Source: Chrysoperla carnea
Lineage: Eukaryota; Arthropoda; Insecta; Neuroptera; Chrysopidae
Direction of reading: 5' to 3'
Assembly: GCF_905475395.1 (NCBI RefSeq)
Contig: NC_058342.1
Coordinates: 37,380,640-37,444,639 of the forward strand
Length of the DNA: 64,000 nucleotides
The number at the start of each line of letters is the position of its first letter. Position 1 is the first letter of the stretch. A program made the position numbers and the translations under genes. A model generated the notes under the pieces. That model made no database searches, was not told where the DNA came from, and was given only the letters and a program-made list of their open reading frames with translations. Positions 37,100 through 48,430 of the stretch are shown in pieces.

Positions 37100-37305
37100 T
37101 AATAACTCTGAAGCCCGTGACAGTAAAACTGCACTTAAACGGTTATAAATATTAGTATTAATTATTTTTCATACGCCATAATATTTTTAAAGTATGAAAA
37201 AATAATTGCGTCGGATGGACCATGCAATAATCGGAATATTCTAGAAGTTGTATTTAGTGTATAAAGTTCGTCCAAATAAATTTTTATCGAACTTATATAA
37301 CTAAG
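37100..37305 (+). repeat. Dispersed repeat with ATTATTTTTCATAC hairpin, copy 1
   Basis: TTATAAATATTAGTATTAAT, CATACGCCATAATATTTTTA, GTATGAAAAAATAATTGCGT and GTCGGATGGACCATGCAATA are nearly identical to 44251-44430. AATTATTTTTCATAC and GTATGAAAAAATAATT form a hairpin inside. GCCCGTGACAGTAAAACTGC at the left also occurs near 13745, and in the opposite orientation near 44225. Confidence 0.65.
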
Positions 37306-37597
37306 CAACATAATGATTGAATTAATTAATGAATAATCAGTGATAGATCAATGAGATCAGTGTCCAGAATCTTTTGAATGAACATCAAATCAAATAAATA
37401 AAAAACAATGTATTTTTTTTTTTAAATAAACAATTTATATTTTTTATTTACAATTATATTTATATTTATATTTATAGATACTTATAAATCACATTAAAAT
37501 TTGAATATTTTTTTTTGTTTATATTGAGCTTTGAGCGCATATTGAGCAATAAATAAGTTTGAGTTTGAGCTGTACAATTTGAATGTACAAGTCATGG

Positions 37598-38090
37598 ACG
37601 AAGAAACGAAACACAGAAAAATATTTAAGTTCGAAAAATTTGAGCAGTAAGTCGAATTTGAATGCGGTTTTCGATTCGTTAGAGCATCAAAAAATTTTGT
37701 GACCTAGTCTGATTTATAAGAAATTAAATTGTTACACGGGGGTTTTTAGGGTCGCTGAACAAGAATATCGTACAAGAATTCGTCACAAGGGTGCAACCGT
37801 CGGTATCCTCATCTCTCTACAGTTTTGTTCGTGTTCAGCGATCAGAAAACCCCCCTAGTAACGTGTTTGGACTGATTATACGTCTGTCCCCTGGAGGCGA
37901 CGGGGATACCGTTGCACCAGGTCTCAGAAGTACCTCCGTGGTGACTCCCGGGTAACAAGTTTGAAATTATTTAATAATAACGGTCAATTTCTTATAAATT
38001 AAAGATTAGGTCACAAAATTTCCTGCCGAAAAACCGCATTCAAATTCGACTGCTCAAATTTTTCGAACTTGATTCGTTCGTGTCTTCGCC
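37598..38090. mobile_element. Foldback element with nested inverted repeats and GC-richer core
   Basis: The outer arms (37598-37735 and 37985-38090) share TTCGAAAAATTTGAGCAGT and CGAATTTGAATGCGGTTTT in inverted order. The core (37738-37940) has a second inverted repeat around GGTCGCTGAACAAGAA / TTCGTGTTCAGCGATC and a third, GTGCAACCGTCGGTATCC / GGGGATACCGTTGCAC. An arm-like piece also occurs at 11100-11160. No transposase is seen. Confidence 0.65.
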
Positions 38091-38743
38091 TATCAATATG
38101 ATTGGTAGCTGTAAATATAAAGAACACAGTACAGTCTAAAACATACTTGAAACAAACTTCAAGTTATACTAAAAGAGATTAAGAGTTAAAAGGTACCTAA
38201 ATTTTAAATTTTTAAAAAGTACGGTTCAATAATTTTCTATTTATACACACATGTCAAATAGGTACCTATCAAATTTTTGAGTTTCTTGTAAAAAATGATT
38301 TAAAATTAAAAATTTTTTTTTTCCAAAAATCGATTGGACTCGACAACAATCTAAATATAATCAATTTGAGTATTAATTTAGTTAATTTAGTCGTATTGTT
38401 TGAGTAATAATTGTATAGTTGTAGTTTGATCCTTGATCCGTGTTTTATACGGACAGGCTAGTAATAATTTGTACAAAATAATTATTTATAATTAGTTTTA
38501 ATTAATATTTACAATAAAAAACACAATTCATTAAACTAGGTTGGACAAGATTACGATTTACGGTCACTAAGAGCAGTATAAGTTTGTATTTAAACTTTTT
38601 AAACAAAACTTTTCACTCAATTTTCAAGCAAATATCTTCAATCGATTGAACTGAAAATTTGCATGCATATGTAAATCGAATAACAATGCATTTTTATCGT
38701 TTTACCTTAATTTCCCATCGCTTCCGCTTTTAAGTTTTTAAGG

Positions 38744-38936
38744 AACAAGCTTTTATTGTACTAAAAAGTAGAAATTATAATTACTTCTATGAGTTGGGTA
38801 CTCATACACGACTATTTGTAAAAGCTTAAGGCGTTCCGATTCATTCTTGATATTTTAACAAATACTTTTTCCTCATGTATGAGTGGCTCAGAATAATAAT
38901 TATTTTCTACTTTTTTTAGTACAATAAAAGCTTGTT
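38744..38936. mobile_element. 193-bp MITE with about 30-bp inverted repeats (AACAAGCTTTTATTG)
   Basis: It begins AACAAGCTTTTATTGTACTA and ends with its inverse, CAATAAAAGCTTGTT; TTTCTAC next to each repeat extends the match. A second, left-diverged copy ends at about 46958, and a short related piece lies at 39017-39060 (TTACTAAAAAGTAAAAAATA). Confidence 0.75.
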
Positions 38937-40040
38937 TTTTTTTTAATATTTTACAAACACTTGTCATTATAACACAATTTATTTTTCTTCCTATTGCTTC
39001 ATTTCGATAAATTTATAAGCTCTTATTTTACTAAAAAGTAAAAAATAAATGATAATTCACATGTTCTGAATATTTAGTCATGCATGATGTAATTTGGATC
39101 GCAATAGGGCACAAATAAGTTTGTAATCTTTACTGCAATAACTTTAGCATACGATAAAAATTATATTTTTATTAAAAACTAAAAAGCGAATGTGTATTTG
39201 TAGATACCTACTTACATCAAAATATGGTGGAAGCAATCCAATTTACAACACTCCCACAATAATATTGCGTTGTTATTCAAATCAGTGAGCTATTTACTAG
39301 ATGTTGTTTGAACTTCAAAATATAGGTAGGTACTAAGATGGGTTTTTGACGAGTTACGAACCCCTTCACGGATTCTTTTTGCCCAAGAAACCATACTTCT
39401 AAAAGAAATTTAGTCACTTTTTTGGAAAATAACCTACATTGAAAAATTGGGAGACTCGAAATTCATTTTAGGGGAACCTATGGTTTATTGGGTAAAGAAT
39501 CTTAAAATAATCCAAAGAACACCCCCCTAGCTAGTACCTATCTATTCCTACTGAGAAAATTCATTTAACTCGCCTCGATTTTTAATCGATTTTGAAAAAC
39601 TGAGCAAGGTATTAAAAAGTTTAATATTTTCCAGTGCTTCCTGCTTAACGTAAATCGTAAATCGTAACGTTTGTCTAATATCTGCAATAACTAATAATAA
39701 TATCAATAATATCTATAGGTAGGTAATAGGTATCTTTTGATTTTGATCTAAACTTCATGAGAGCTGCTTGCTAGCTGAATCAGAATGGATATGAATCCTG
39801 TCTAAGTTAAACTAAGGGTACGATTTCTATATTCCATTCGAATTCTTAAGAGTTAAAAGTGAGCCAGTCACGTGAAGTCATCTCTTCATCTTCAAGGAAC
39901 AAAAAAAACAATAAAATAAGTAACAACCTAATTCTTTTAAAACATGGAATAATAAATACGTTATCGTAGGTATCGTAGGTATTGGATCTAAATGAGTGCG
40001 CGTGTGCAATCAATTTAAATTTTAAATGTTAAATTTAAAT
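38937..40040. other. Region 3' of FoxB
   Basis: This would hold the FoxB 3' untranslated region. An AATAAA on the minus strand lies at 39483-39488, about 550 nt past the stop, and is a possible polyadenylation signal. Otherwise AT-rich, with a small MITE piece at 39017-39060. Confidence 0.45.
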
Positions 40041-41186
40041 TTAAACAGTCAATCTAAAACCAATTTGATTATTTGAATTATTTGGTGAAACTGAACTCTG
40101 AACTGATGTCATCAACGTTGATTGGGGCGTTTGGGGTGTTAACGATAACGATCCGGCACTCAGATTGAGGTGCTGGTGAGATGGCTCTTGAGCGCCATTC
40201 GATCCATTCGAATTATAACTGTTCGGATTACTATTTGGATGTGACAATAATGAATATTGATGAAAATATGCAATGGATGGCATTACTAACATGGGACTTA
40301 CACCATTCTGGGACTGTTGCTGTGCCACTGACACTGCAGGCCCACTAACTGACCCAACCCCAACTCCCACAAATCCGAGGGCAGCGGCTGCAGCCGCATT
40401 CATAACAGCCGCACTGGCACTATCCACGTTACTATTAAAATTCGTTGTTGAATAGTTTAAGTTGTTTGAGGTATGCGAATGCGAATGCGCTGTGAGTGGC
40501 ACCGACGTGTTCGAATCTAGTATGAGGTCTGCAGCGACGGCTCCAGCACCAGGTTTATCCGGTGATATTAAACTTTCAATGGTAAATGGTCGTTTCGGTC
40601 GTATTCCACCACCCATTGACATAGATGTTGCTAATTGCTCTGAGGTAGAAGTACCATTTGGCGATGGAACTCGAGTCGAACTCGAATAACCACCATGTAC
40701 AAGTTGCGTCGGTGATGTACACTCCGAAGATTGTTCACCATGAGGTGTCGGATGTAAACCATGCGTTGTAGTCTCGTTCGGTGCAAATAAAAATCGATTA
40801 ATGCTCGCCAAAGCCGCTAGTTCATTATCCAATAAATCTTTGTCATTCTTTAACAATTTAAAACGTTTTCGACGTCGCAATAAGCTTCCATTTTCAAACA
40901 TATCGAATGCCGCCGGATGTAATGCCCAATAAGCACCTTTGCCAGGACGATCTGGACGACGTGGTATTTTTATAAAACAATCATTAAACGATAAATTATG
41001 TCGTAATGAATTTTGCCAACGTTGTGTATTCCGTCGATAATATGGAAAACGTTCTGTGATAAACCGATAAATATCGGATAATGGTAACATTTTTTCGGGG
41101 GAACTCCATATTGCCATTGCGGTTAATGATATATACGAATATGGTGGTTTTTGATCCCCGTACGATTCCCTTGATGGTCTCGGCAT
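40041..41186 (-). CDS. FoxB: FoxB-class forkhead transcription factor (fd96C-like), single exon
   Basis: The 381-residue protein opens with [20 protein letters not shown], typical of FoxB proteins, whose forkhead domain lies almost at the N terminus. The domain spans about residues 12-110 (41153-40857). It contains the recognition helix region [19 protein letters not shown] (53-71), wing residues [12 protein letters not shown] and the basic end RRRKRFK. Residues 201-207, FTIESLI, match an eh1-like motif, which in this family recruits the Groucho co-repressor. The rest is low-complexity Ser, Asn, Ala and His sequence, including an Ala run near residue 265. The protein is a nuclear DNA-binding regulator; in Drosophila the fd96C pair acts in neuroectoderm and nervous system. 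The lack of introns fits FoxB genes. The ATG at 41186 is preceded by an A-rich stretch and is the only start that keeps the conserved N terminus. Whether it matches fd96Ca or fd96Cb cannot be decided because only one copy is in view. The class assignment is very secure. Confidence 0.95.
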   Translation of the reverse strand: MPRPSRESYGDQKPPYSYISLTAMAIWSSPEKMLPLSDIYRFITERFPYYRRNTQRWQNSLRHNLSFNDCFIKIPRRPDRPGKGAYWALHPAAFDMFENGSLLRRRKRFKLLKNDKDLLDNELAALASINRFLFAPNETTTHGLHPTPHGEQSSECTSPTQLVHGGYSSSTRVPSPNGTSTSEQLATSMSMGGGIRPKRPFTIESLISPDKPGAGAVAADLILDSNTSVPLTAHSHSHTSNNLNYSTTNFNSNVDSASAAVMNAAAAAALGFVGVGVGSVSGPAVSVAQQQSQNGVSPMLVMPSIAYFHQYSLLSHPNSNPNSYNSNGSNGAQEPSHQHLNLSAGSLSLTPQTPQSTLMTSVQSSVSPNNSNNQIGFRLTV

Positions 41187-41249
41187 TTTTTATGGATATT
41201 CACTGAACTGCACACACAGTCGCTCACGTTTATATTAAAAATCACTGAA

Positions 41250-41260
41250 TTTTATATAAC
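41250..41260 (-). promoter_or_regulatory. Candidate TATA box of FoxB
   Basis: Read on the minus strand the site is GTTATATAAAA, about 65 nt upstream of the FoxB start codon. The spacing would allow a short 5' untranslated region. No convincing initiator at the ideal 25-30 nt distance was found; TCAGTG sequences occur closer to the ATG. AT-rich DNA produces such sites by chance, so this is tentative. Confidence 0.3.
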
Positions 41261-42202
41261 ACTGCACAACATTGTCAGTTGAACTAATACACCGCTAGCG
41301 TTAGCGCTCGTTTAATCGTTCTATAATCAAATCATCAAACAAATACCTAATGATAAACAGATACAGATACAGATTGATATTTTAGATATTATTAACAATA
41401 TTATCAGTTATTTAAAACACAAAACTATTTGAATTTAAATCTGGATCTGCAGGATTGATTGTTTACATAAAAATCCAATCCGTCAACTATGAAAACAAAT
41501 ATTAGACTGGTTAGTGGTTATGTTTACTTAAACTAGCATCCAAGATCATATCCACAACCATAATCCAGCCCACTTCAGCAAACTTTATTTATTCATTCAG
41601 TTCACAACAACACCACAATCTGTTAAATGAAACTCCACCCCAAACAAGGTATCACTATCAGTATCAGTAATCAGTCAGTTCAGTATCTGTGTGTTGTATA
41701 AACTTGTAGTTAAACTTGTATGAACAACATTTACATTGAATTGGATTGGATTGGAGTTATAATACATAGGCGTCTACCAAACTCAATACATACCCCCATG
41801 TTTGGATGCGCTCCAATACTCATGTAGGTACAACTACAGGCGGATAAATAATACATTCTTTTAAAAAGGCGGTACTTGTTCTTTTACGGACATTTTGACA
41901 AATATTACGCTCTCACTCGCTCAAATATACCTGTCTGTATCTACCTTGAAAGATACTAGGTACTAGTTACTAGGTAGATGCACTCTCCTTCTTTAATACA
42001 TTGTATGTGTATTGCACACATTGTCTTCTAGTTGTTTATTTTTAAATACTATTTCGTAAAATTTGATTTTAAATGACTGTCAAAATTAACGTTCTTGCTT
42101 GCAGCTCAGTTTAACTATGAACAATAATAGTAATTAGCTCCCAATTTACTTGTTTCAGTAAACAAACCAAATTATCTGTATGCTAATAGGCTGGAAGTCA
42201 GC
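41261..42202. other. Region 5' of FoxB
   Basis: It presumably contains FoxB regulatory DNA but no specific site can be assigned. Tandem CAGATA and ATCAGT runs (41360-41380, 41650-41690) are seen. No coding potential. Confidence 0.45.
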
Positions 42203-42437
42203 CTTAATAGCTGAGTTATCAGTATGCCTAGGGTAGCGGGTTCGATTCCCGCCGTCACAACCATAATTAATTTAATTAATAGTTGTGATAGGCTGTCAGT
42301 CTCTGAAAATATAGGCACTCAGTCTCTGAAAATAATTGAGGAACTGGTAAATGAAAATATCGGCGGAAATGGACATAAAACACATATATTTGGCCTTCGT
42401 GAACAGCCAATATAACCTTACCTAGCCTAACCTAGGT
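42203..42437 (+). mobile_element. tRNA-derived SINE, family A
   Basis: The head has an A-box-like TAATAGCTGAGTTATCAG and a perfect T-arm GCGGGTTCGATTCCCGC (42236-42252). The acceptor stem does not pair, so this is not a tRNA gene. The body (AGTTGTGAT, ATTGAGGAACTGGTAAATGA, TAAAACACATATATTTGG, AACAGCCAATATAACC) matches the copy at 47695-47985, and the tail is TAACC-like. The 63-codon frame here is not a gene. Confidence 0.75.
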
Positions 42438-42505
42438 TATACTCTCACTAGGAATCGAATCCGGACTTTTTGGAAACATGTCAAGCGCCTTAGCCATGTC
42501 AACAT
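42438..42505 (-). mobile_element. tRNA-like SINE head fragment adjoining the family A copy
   Basis: The B-box-like GTCCGGATTCGATTCCTAGT and the ATGGCTAAGGCGCTTGACAT segment read on the minus strand. It directly follows the tail of the SINE at 42203-42437 in opposite orientation, forming a composite. The remainder of an element is not recognisable. Confidence 0.45.
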
Positions 42506-42590
42506 TTACTTATTTATTTATAATTTATGTTTTTGTTTACTAAACTCTTGTATACAATTTTTATTTACCATCAATTTTCAATTCTCTTTA

Positions 42591-42619
42591 TAATACTGAC
42601 TCGACAAGTCAGTATTATT
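42591..42619. repeat. Perfect 12-bp palindrome with 5-nt loop
   Basis: ATAATACTGACT and AGTCAGTATTAT flank CGACA. It may be the tip of a lost inverted-repeat element; no RNA gene context was seen. Confidence 0.5.
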
Positions 42620-44221
42620 CGTCTATATATGTTAACGCCATTTGTAGATATCATAATAAAAACGTCAATTATAATCGAGAGACTTTGACGATTAATAAAG
42701 ATTGTATGCAAGAGAATTTCCAAACATCTTATTAAACCATGAAATTAAATGTATTTTAAGGCTGACAATAATTAATTAAAATAATATAGCTTCTATTAAG
42801 TAGTATCAATTCTTTTAAGTAATTTTGAAAATAAATTTTTAAAAGAAAATAACAAGCGATTATCATATGCTATGTATTAAATTAAATTAATTTAATTTAA
42901 TCTCTTAAGAATGAACGCAAGTTCGAAAAATTTTGAGATAAAATAAAAAACTTGTAGTCATACATCAATAAAAAAAAATTCGATTACAAGGAAAAAATAA
43001 TTTGTAAATTTTTGTGAAAAAATTCAAAAATTTTAAGATTTGTTGACAATCTTACGAAAAAGTAAACCTTTCATAACTTTTCTGGAATTATTCTACCATT
43101 TATCGATTAGATGGAGTGAAAAAAAACTGAAAATTAGTTTTTTGAAATAAATTTGTTAAGAAATAAATACTTTGCAGCAAGTAAATACTTTGATTTAAAA
43201 CAATATTTTCTTGCTATAGGTACTTTAATTTTTAAGAAGTGAAATACTTAATTTACTGAACTAATCCTTTCGCTGCCAATGGCTATTTTTAAAAAAATGT
43301 AAAATTTACTTCCAGAAATATATTTACTTCCAATACATTAGACAACACACGAAAATTGTATTTTGGAATGGACTTAGCGACGCGACTCCAAACGAATTAC
43401 TTCCAATTTTTTTTATCACTTCAAATGAAGAATTCTCACTTCACGAATAGAAAAGTGAAGTTGGTTTTTAAAAATCTTTACTAGAACGTTTAAAATTCCT
43501 AATTAAACAAAGAGAAAGATACCCACTATGTGACGTTAAGGATTATACATAAAACTTTGTTTTGCTAAAAAGAGATGGACAACCTTTGAATGTAATCTTT
43601 GATTGCTTATAACTATTTCATTTTTTAATCAATTTTTAATTTTACAAGTCTAGTTGTACATTTTTATGGGTAATATGGCCAATTGGACATCAGAATTAGA
43701 ATCCCCTATTTTTAATGATTTTTTAATGTTAATTTAATGTTAACGTTAACGTTAATGTTAATGTATATGATATTCAATCCAAATATGAATAAATGATAAC
43801 CTAACTTTTAAATTCTTTATACGTAATAAATGTATACGTAGGTATCGTAGGTATCGATTGTGTGTGTAGCTCTATATGCTCTATGGCTATCATGTATACC
43901 TACCTACCTAACTACCTACTTCATATAGGTAGCTCATCAATACTTATATCTAATAAAAATAATACAAACATCCCTATATTTTATAAATGTGAAAGTAAGC
44001 ATGTTTGTTTGTTTGTTACGTTTTAACCTTTCCTGTCCCATCGAGGCACGCAATTAAGATTTTAAGCTTTCCCATAAAGTGTAGAAAACGATTTCTCTGC
44101 GGTAGCTACGCTGACCAGAAGAGTTTCGCTACAAATCTTGGTCGCATGCTTCAATGACATAAGCTGAGGTTTTGGGGGTCAAAATTAAGATAGAAATTAG
44201 ATTATTTTGAAATCCATGCAA

Positions 44222-44430
44222 GTACAGTTTTACTGTCGCGAGCTCCCTACTTATAAATATTAATATTAATTATTTTTCATACGCCATAATATTTTTAAAG
44301 TATGAAAAAATAATTGCGTCGGATGGACCATGCAATAATCGAAATATTCTAGAAGTAGTAATTGGTATTGGTATTGGTATTTAGTTAATAAAGTTCGTCC
44401 AAATAAATTTTTATCGAACTTATATAACTA
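44222..44430 (+). repeat. Dispersed repeat with ATTATTTTTCATAC hairpin, copy 2
   Basis: This is the second copy of the repeat at 37100-37305, about 170 bp at high identity, including AAAGTTCGTCCAAATAAATT. It differs by an insert of ATTGGTATTGGTATTGGTAT near 44360 and by the inverted position of the left motif. Confidence 0.65.
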
Positions 44431-45074
44431 TATCGAACTTATATGGCTTTTTATTAACAAAATCAATATTTCGAAGTAGTTTTTCAAAAATAGTGGAATA
44501 CCCTATTACTTATAGACTGGCTGGTGCCTATTTGCCGAGCACTTAACAAATAGTTTGATTGTCTTTATAAAAACATGTTTTTGATCTAAATATTATTAAA
44601 ATTGAAAACCTAGATTCTGCTGCATTTTAAATAAAAATCCTTTTTATTTAAAGTGAAGTTGAAGTGTTGATGATTTGGTGTTTTAACTTTAAAATAGCTA
44701 ACTAAACTATAACACTAATACCTACTTACAATAAGACCACCTTTAAGCGTGATTAATTCTATAATTTACCTTTAAACATCCTTTCAAATTTACTTTGTTC
44801 ACCTTTTATTTTTTTTATTTTTTGTTATTTTTTTAGAGTTGACTGAAATATAGGTATTTACCTAATAGATAAAATACCGAATATCTTGTATCTACCTACC
44901 TACCTACCTATCTATACCTATTAATTCATATATTTTATCCAACCTATATCAAATATTTATTTTAAAAAAATCCATTCTATTCAAAAATATTAGCCCATTA
45001 AATTAAAATTTTATTTTAGTTAAACACTTTAATTAAATAAGTACTAGTACTTACATACGATCGAGGCCGCCGAC

Positions 45075-45304
45075 CGATCGATACGCCGAGCGGGCTAAGG
45101 CTGTTTGTCTTTGACTGTTTGTCCTTTTAGACTTAGGTTGCGGGTTCGAATCCAGGCAGCGGCAATGTGAACAATTTATAATTAATGGGAGTGCAGAATT
45201 GATCACATTGTCGTCGCTTGGATAAGAACGAAGTAACCGACTCCACCCACATCAAAATGTAATTGTCAATATGTTTGTAATTAAATAAATAAAGATTAAC
45301 AAAT
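45075..45304 (+). mobile_element. tRNA-derived SINE, family B
   Basis: The head has ACGCCGAGCGGGCTAAGGC (A box) and GCGGGTTCGAATCCAGGC (B box, 45143-45153 core), as in a class II tRNA with long variable arm. The T stem is imperfect. The body (AATGTGAACAATTTATAATT, GACTCCACCCACATC) is followed by an AAATAAATAAA tail. It shares head and body start with 36685-36792. Confidence 0.75.
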
Positions 45305-46249
45305 AATGATGTGGGTGACTTCTGTTATAGGCGTATAAGTCAGATAATTAAATACGTTAGATAAAAAAATTTAATACGTTAAATTTGATCAAATATTTGA
45401 AATGTATGATCCAAAATAAGTTAGATTACATACTTGATTGATTTAAATTGGATAAAATTTACGTGTGGTGGAACAAAATCAAATTTGTTGGACTTTATGA
45501 CGTCACAAAGTTAAAAAAATTAATTTTTTATGTTTTTTGATCAAATTTAATCGTATTTCAATGAATGTTTTTTTGCAACCCATTAATTTTGGGTCATATT
45601 TTTCATTTTTTGTGGTAGTTATTCGTTTATTAAGATACGTTAAATTATTACTATACTTATGAATATTTAGGAACCTATAGTGCGTTGTGGAAGATTGATG
45701 GATTTTCAACGGGTTATATAAATATTAATAGGTACATAATGATAATAATAATAATTTGTAGAGACAATACAAGACAAGGCCATTGAATAATAACGCCTTA
45801 TAAATATGTGCATTGCAGTAAGTAAAGTTCCTCTGCAATTGTAATTGTAATTGTAATTGTATTATATTATTATACTTATAAATTGAATTGAATATAAAAA
45901 TATAAAAAAAAAAACTAACAAAAGCAGGAGACCTCCATCATTAACCTCATATTTACCCCTGAATTTTATTTGTTTCATATTTTTGAAAACATTCAATACA
46001 AAAAGCAGTTTCAGACGGCTGAACAGGCGTGGGAGACGACTAAAAATGAGAGGTCTAACAATCCCCAAAAAATAGCTCTTTAAATTGACAATAATTTAAC
46101 TTACATACAAACTGTTAGCTTTCTAACTGAATTTGGAGTGCCTTTGGAGGGCACAAAACTTTGAAGCTACTTTAATCAAAGCTTTTTGTTTATGTGCTCC
46201 TTTTTGCCCTGTAAAATTTTTTGTAAAAAGGAACGTATTTTATGACATG

Positions 46250-46420
46250 TTTATGAAAAATAAACTTGCACGAACTTGCGCCTTTTCTTCTAAGACTAAG
46301 ATAGCTTCAGTCAAAAGTCAAAAAAAGAAGCAAGCAGTTTTTCAGTGAAAATTTGTAAGTTATAATTCCAAAATTACCTTACGTGGAAACAAAAGCAAGC
46401 ATAGATAAGAAAAATAGTCT
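46250..46420 (+). repeat. Dispersed repeat shared with 15190-15372
   Basis: This is the plus-strand copy, containing CTTGCGCCTTTTCTTCTAAG, GCAAGCAGTTTTTCAGTGAA and CTTACGTGGAAACAAAAGCA. The 71-codon open frame overlapping it is not a gene. Confidence 0.55.
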
Positions 46421-46779
46421 AAGACTGTAGATATCTCTAAACTCTGAGACTGTAGATGTCTAGATTAACCTAAATATGTCCAACATCTCCAAAATACCCC
46501 AAATAGTGCATGTCCTATGTCCAGTACTACAGTGCATAAGTGCTTATTTTTAAAAGTAAATACAAAGACTGTACTATAACTGACTGAGTTAAGTATAAAG
46601 AACTAAATAACATTGATACAACAATAACAATAACAATAAGTAGCTATTAAAAACAGTTTATTCAAAAATAAAAATAATTATATATAATATTAAACATTAT
46701 ACAATATATAAGTACAAAGTGTATCATAAGTCACCACCACCAACCATTAATCTTTACAAAGCGAATTCGTCTTACCTAC

Positions 46780-46960
46780 TACTCAAAAAATACGCATATA
46801 CCCGACTTTTTGTAAAAGCTTGAGACGCTTAATATCAATAGTGAATCGAAAAATAATTAGGCATGTGGAGTAGATGAGGTGTTCCGATTCATTTTTTATG
46901 AGTATGACTCATAGATAAAATTATTTTCTACTTTTTAGTACAATTAAAAGCTTGTCCCTT
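46780..46960. mobile_element. Second copy of the AACAAGCTTTTATTG MITE, left end diverged
   Basis: GTAAAAGCTTGAGACGCTTA, GTTCCGATTCATT and the right end ATTTTCTACTTTTTAGTACA match the copy at 38744-38936. The left terminal repeat is not recognisable. Confidence 0.6.
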
Positions 46961-47694
46961 AACAAGTATTTTTTATTAAAATTTTTAATTTTAATTTAGG
47001 AAAGGGAAATTGTTACATAATGATCCCTCAGAGTAAAATGATCCCTCGTTAAATGAACCATTACATTATTTCTTAGGGGGATTATTATAGGAAACCTTCC
47101 CCTAAAATGTAGGTACAAAATATATGTTTATAAGACTTCTTGTCAGTATTATTGTTAGTATCAGTATCAGTATCAATCATATTTATTAATATTTAGGTAC
47201 CTGTATTAATATTTATATTTCATGATAATATGATATGATGATGCGTTTTCCTGGGCAGTTCCTACTCTCTTTCCGGACATAAATATTAAATATATACCTA
47301 CCATCTCTTAGTAGGTACTTTTATATCATTCATTATAGGTAGGTAGTTAGTTATCTACTTAGTATCTACCACCTATCTATATTATATACCAGCCATGTTG
47401 AACCCAGACCAATTCAATTCATGTCTTATTATAAATTTATTTATGAATATGAAGATACACAAAGGATACCGCCACAAACAACGACTTATTCCAGAAGGGC
47501 AGCAATTGAATAGATATCACTTTGATCCCTTAACTCCTTTAAGGGTTCCTATTTTTCAAAAAAGGATACAGGAGTGAAGGAGTCAAACATACGAAATTAT
47601 ATAAGAGATGATACCCAGATTTTTGTTATGAAAGTTAGGTAGTAACCCGTCAGCACTCCCGTTATAAGCATTTTCCTCACGCTCCATTTAAAAC

Positions 47695-47985
47695 ATAGGT
47701 TAGGTTAGGTTAGATTATTTTGGCTGTCCACAAAGGACGCATTTAGGCTATAGAGAACCTTTGTGATATCATATATGTGTTTTACCACCTTTCCGCTGAT
47801 AATTTCATTTATCAGCTCCTCAATTTCAAAGGCTGAGTGCACCTCCTTCATGCATATACCATGCACTACACCAGCTCATCACAACTATTAAAGTTTATTT
47901 TCTTGTGACGGCGGGAATCGAACCCGCTACCCTAAGCATACCGCGGACGTAATTGGTTAAGCCTTAACCAACTGAGCTAATAGTT
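47695..47985 (-). mobile_element. tRNA-derived SINE, family A, minus strand
   Basis: Read on the minus strand it starts AACTATTAGCTCAGTTGGTT (a good A box) with T-arm GCGGGTTCGATTCCCGC (47911-47927). The body matches the copy at 42203 and ends in (TAACC)n at 47695-47712. This copy is better preserved. Confidence 0.8.
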
Positions 47986-48044
47986 AACTACAGTTTTTAA
48001 AAACATATGTTTTTAAGCTCCTTAAGAATTGTGAGAATTTAAAA

Positions 48045-48430
48045 TATAAAATTGAATAAGTATAATAATTACAAATTCAGTTTAAATATCGAATAAAAAT
48101 AAACAAATCAAAAATTGATAACTATTGTCAAGTATAAATAAAAGATATCAATTTAACACAAACAAAAAATGTTTATATAATTGTTATAAACAATTAATAT
48201 TTCATTTAATAATTGTTTATAACAATTATAATGTGTTTTGATTTTTGATAAAAATAAAATTCTTGTTATTGTTGTGGACAAATAACAAATTTGTTGATAC
48301 TCTATCAAAGTTTATATAAAATTGAATAAGTATAATATTACAAATTCAGTTTTAATATACAAATAAAAATAAACAAAAACAAAAATTGATAATCTCTATA
48401 TATTATAAATGCGAAAGTAAGCATCTATTG
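48045..48430 (+). repeat. Direct repeat of about 80 bp, plus palindrome and TCTATATATTATAAATG start
   Basis: TAAAATTGAATAAGTATAAT and ACAAATTCAGTTTAAATATC (about 48045-48125) recur at 48315-48392, some 270 bp away. Between them is a perfect 18-bp inverted repeat (48179-48196 and 48210-48227, AATTGTTATAAACAATTA). The right repeat runs into TCTATATATTATAAATGCGA. Confidence 0.5.

Noticed and set aside
40273..40689. Plus-strand frames opposite FoxB
   Set aside because: They are antisense shadows of the FoxB coding sequence with no recognisable features.
42224..42252. Possible intact tRNA gene (good T-arm GCGGGTTCGATTCCCGC)
   Set aside because: The acceptor and D stems cannot be closed, and a conserved SINE body follows in two copies.
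47700..47712. TTAGG units as a telomere-like array
   Set aside because: Only about three units, and they are the (TAACC)n tail of a SINE in reverse.
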